Shown here in pieces: positions 23,269 to 24,408 of a DNA stretch of 24,408 nt. The stretch is from JARFQH01 sp041299015 (GTDB taxonomy: Bacteria; Desulfobacterota; Desulfobacteria; Desulfobacterales; SG8-13). The DNA is taken from positions 1-24,408 of the forward strand of contig JBFYWB010000127.1 in assembly GCA_041299015.1 (NCBI GenBank), given 5' to 3'. The position numbers were made by a program, and so were the translations under genes. The notes below the pieces were generated by a model. That model was not told where the DNA came from and did not search any database. It saw only the letters and a list, made by a program, of their open reading frames with translations. Position 1 is the stretch's first letter, and every line of letters starts with the position of its first letter.

Positions 23269-23333
23269 CGTCAAATCAGCCCGCGGCTTTCCGTGGTCTC
23301 GCGGCACACCTTTCGGGGGCTGGAGGAATACCG

Positions 23334-23750
23334 ATGCTCTGCAACCGCACGACCAGCCGGGTTCGTTACGGCGACACGGATCGCATGGGCTATGCCTATT
23401 ACGCCAACTATTTGAGATGGTTTGAAATCGGCCGATCCGAACTGTTCCGCGCCCTCGGGTTGACCTACCGGGAAATCGAGGAAAAAGGCATCTTCCTGCC
23501 AGTCTCGGAAGCGTACTGCAAATATCTCTTTCCGGTGCGCTACGATGACCCGCTGGTGATCGAAACGACACTCGATACCGCGGTGAAAGGCGCCATGAAA
23601 TTCGACTACCGCCTGTTAAGCGAGGACCTCGCACAGACATTTGCCGAGGGCTACACCAAACACCCCTGCGTCACCTCCGAGGGCCGCGTCGTGCGCCCGC
23701 CCCGGTTCCTGCGGGACTTCATCGCCCGCCACCTGCCGGCGCCCGAGTAG
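23334..23750 (+). CDS. Acyl-CoA thioesterase, 4-hydroxybenzoyl-CoA thioesterase (YbgC/FadM) family
   Basis: The product has 138 residues and a single hotdog fold. The family signature is RVRYGDTDRMGYAYYANYLR with the catalytic Asp in GDTD, then FEIGRSELFRALG. A strand set (LFPVRYDDPLVIET, then MKFDYRLLSED) continues to a conserved EGYTKHPCVT. It hydrolyses acyl-CoA or acyl-ACP thioesters; chain specificity is unknown. The ATG at 23334 has an excellent GGAGG site 7 nt upstream, which fixes the start although the frame stays open much further upstream. It is 65 nt after thrH on the same strand. Confidence 0.92.
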   Translation: MLCNRTTSRVRYGDTDRMGYAYYANYLRWFEIGRSELFRALGLTYREIEEKGIFLPVSEAYCKYLFPVRYDDPLVIETTLDTAVKGAMKFDYRLLSEDLAQTFAEGYTKHPCVTSEGRVVRPPRFLRDFIARHLPAPE

Positions 23751-23770
23751 CCGGCGCCCGGATAGCCGGC
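23736..23770. repeat. 15-bp tandem repeat at the thioesterase stop
   Basis: CCGGCGCCCGAGTAG (23736-23750) is followed directly by CCGGCGCCCGGATAG (23751-23765), and a third partial copy begins CCGGC (23766-23770). The copies differ at two positions. The stop codon TAG of the thioesterase lies in the first copy and an in-frame TAG in the second. It is probably a recent slippage duplication. Confidence 0.7.
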
Positions 23771-23940
23771 GGCCATGCCGGAACGGCTCTCCGCGACCCC
23801 CCTCTCGGCCTCACGCGTCGGGGCTGCTTGGCCGCCAAACCAGCGCACGCTGCCAATTGATTTTCCGGTTTCCGCGGTCATGCCGAAGAGGCCCTTGATG
23901 AACCCGCAGCCACGCCGGATATTTGCCGTGGATTTTCACC

Positions 23941-24285
23941 ATGGAACGTGACGTTTCAAAGACCGAATTCATCCAGGTGCACCCCAATGGCCTGGTCATA
24001 AAGGTTTTCGTTCTGCCGCGGTCGTCCAAGAACATGCTGGCCGGCCGGCACGGCGACACCCTCAAAATCAAACTGACCGCGCCGCCGGTCGAGGGCGCGG
24101 CCAATAAGATGTGCATCACGTTTTTGGCGCAATGCCTCGGCTTGGCCAAATCGTCGCTGGAAATCGTATCCGGTCACGCCAGCCGTACAAAACTGATCCT
24201 GGTCAGGCCCGCAAAAAACGGCCGCGGTGATGCCCTCAAGGATCTTAAAAAACGAATCGAGGCCTTGGGGCTCACTCAAAAATAA
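23941..24285 (+). CDS. DUF167/YggU family protein
   Basis: The product has 114 residues, typical of the family. The conserved core is VFVLPRSSKNMLAGRHGD, then LKIKLTAPPVEGAANKMC, then ASRTKLILV; PPVEGAANK is the most conserved part. The structure is a small alpha/beta fold and no biochemical role is established. In other bacteria it is often next to yggT or division genes; here it is at the end of an amino acid/thioesterase run with a 190-nt gap upstream. The ATG at 23941 is chosen over a TTG at 23923. A weak GGA precedes it. Confidence 0.88.
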   Translation: MERDVSKTEFIQVHPNGLVIKVFVLPRSSKNMLAGRHGDTLKIKLTAPPVEGAANKMCITFLAQCLGLAKSSLEIVSGHASRTKLILVRPAKNGRGDALKDLKKRIEALGLTQK

Positions 24286-24289
24286 CTTC

Positions 24290-24408
24290 ACATTTTAGAC
24301 GCCGATGCATCCCGTCTGGCCGCGTTGCGAAAACTCGGAATATCCAGATATTCCTGCGTTTTCGCGCCTTGCCAGGCGGGCGCCTCAACGCCCAAAATTG
24401 CGAATTTA
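24290..24408. repeat. Large imperfect palindromic intergenic repeat, cut by the right edge
   Basis: The inner stem has two perfect 8-bp parts: GCGAAAAC/GTTTTCGC (24327-24334/24358-24365) and GGAATATC/GATATTCC (24337-24344/24347-24354) around a 2-nt centre. An outer 10-bp stem, CCCGTCTGGC/GCCAGGCGGG (24311-24320/24371-24380, one G-T pair), extends it. The arms remain similar to the edges (CATTTTAGACG on the left versus the complement of CGCCCAAAATTG on the right). It starts 4 nt after the DUF167 stop. It looks like a REP- or MITE-like element, or a long terminator-type structure, and may continue past the window. Confidence 0.75.

Overview
The window looks like chromosomal housekeeping DNA from a GC-rich (roughly 60%) Gram-negative anaerobe. 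It most resembles a sulfate-reducer-type member of the Desulfobacterota (old Deltaproteobacteria, Desulfobacterales-like). That placement is inference. It rests on a selenocysteine tRNA, FeoAB, an RpoH-type sigma factor in an operon with envelope lipoproteins, a hom-thrH threonine module, and a palindromic intergenic repeat at the right edge of a style I associate with these genomes. I see no insertion sequence, integrase, prophage, CRISPR array or rRNA.

Layout, left to right. 1-800 (-): a partial M20-type peptidase. 891-988 (+): tRNA-Sec (UCA) with a strong promoter. 1055-3477 (-): feoA-feoB ferrous iron uptake, overlapping by 19 nt. 3544-4989 (-): an RlmD/RumA-type rRNA uracil methyltransferase. 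5175-5915 (+): a small alpha/beta hydrolase. 6002-10373 (+): an overlapping pair, a membrane SPFH (band 7) protein and a 1140-residue protein with two AAA+ ATPase modules and a C-terminal Lon-type (S16) protease domain. 10402-15244 (-): rpoH-like sigma factor, TPR lipoprotein, LolB-like lipoprotein and cinA, read in that order. 15451-15524 (+): tRNA-Arg (UCU). 15717-16418: two very small membrane-protein genes and structured intergenic DNA. 16419-17438 (+): a NagZ-like glycoside hydrolase. 17487-19701 (-): purM, a 36-codon small ORF and tsaD. 20040-24285 (+): AlaC/DapL-like aminotransferase, homoserine dehydrogenase with ACT domain, ThrH, a 4-hydroxybenzoyl-CoA-type thioesterase and a DUF167 protein. 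24290 to the right edge: a large palindromic repeat.

How the genes work together. The clearest functional unit is amino-acid synthesis: Hom makes homoserine and ThrH is a plausible substitute for homoserine kinase. The rpoH operon couples a heat-shock sigma factor to outer-membrane lipoproteins. FeoA/FeoB form an iron uptake unit.

The best candidate for an undescribed system is the SPFH plus tandem-AAA+/Lon protease pair. Its arrangement recalls HflKC/FtsH and prohibitin/m-AAA assemblies, but it is built on a soluble-looking Lon-type protease with two ATPase rings. The conserved Lon Ser/Lys dyad and two Walker A motifs are visible, so it is probably an active machine.
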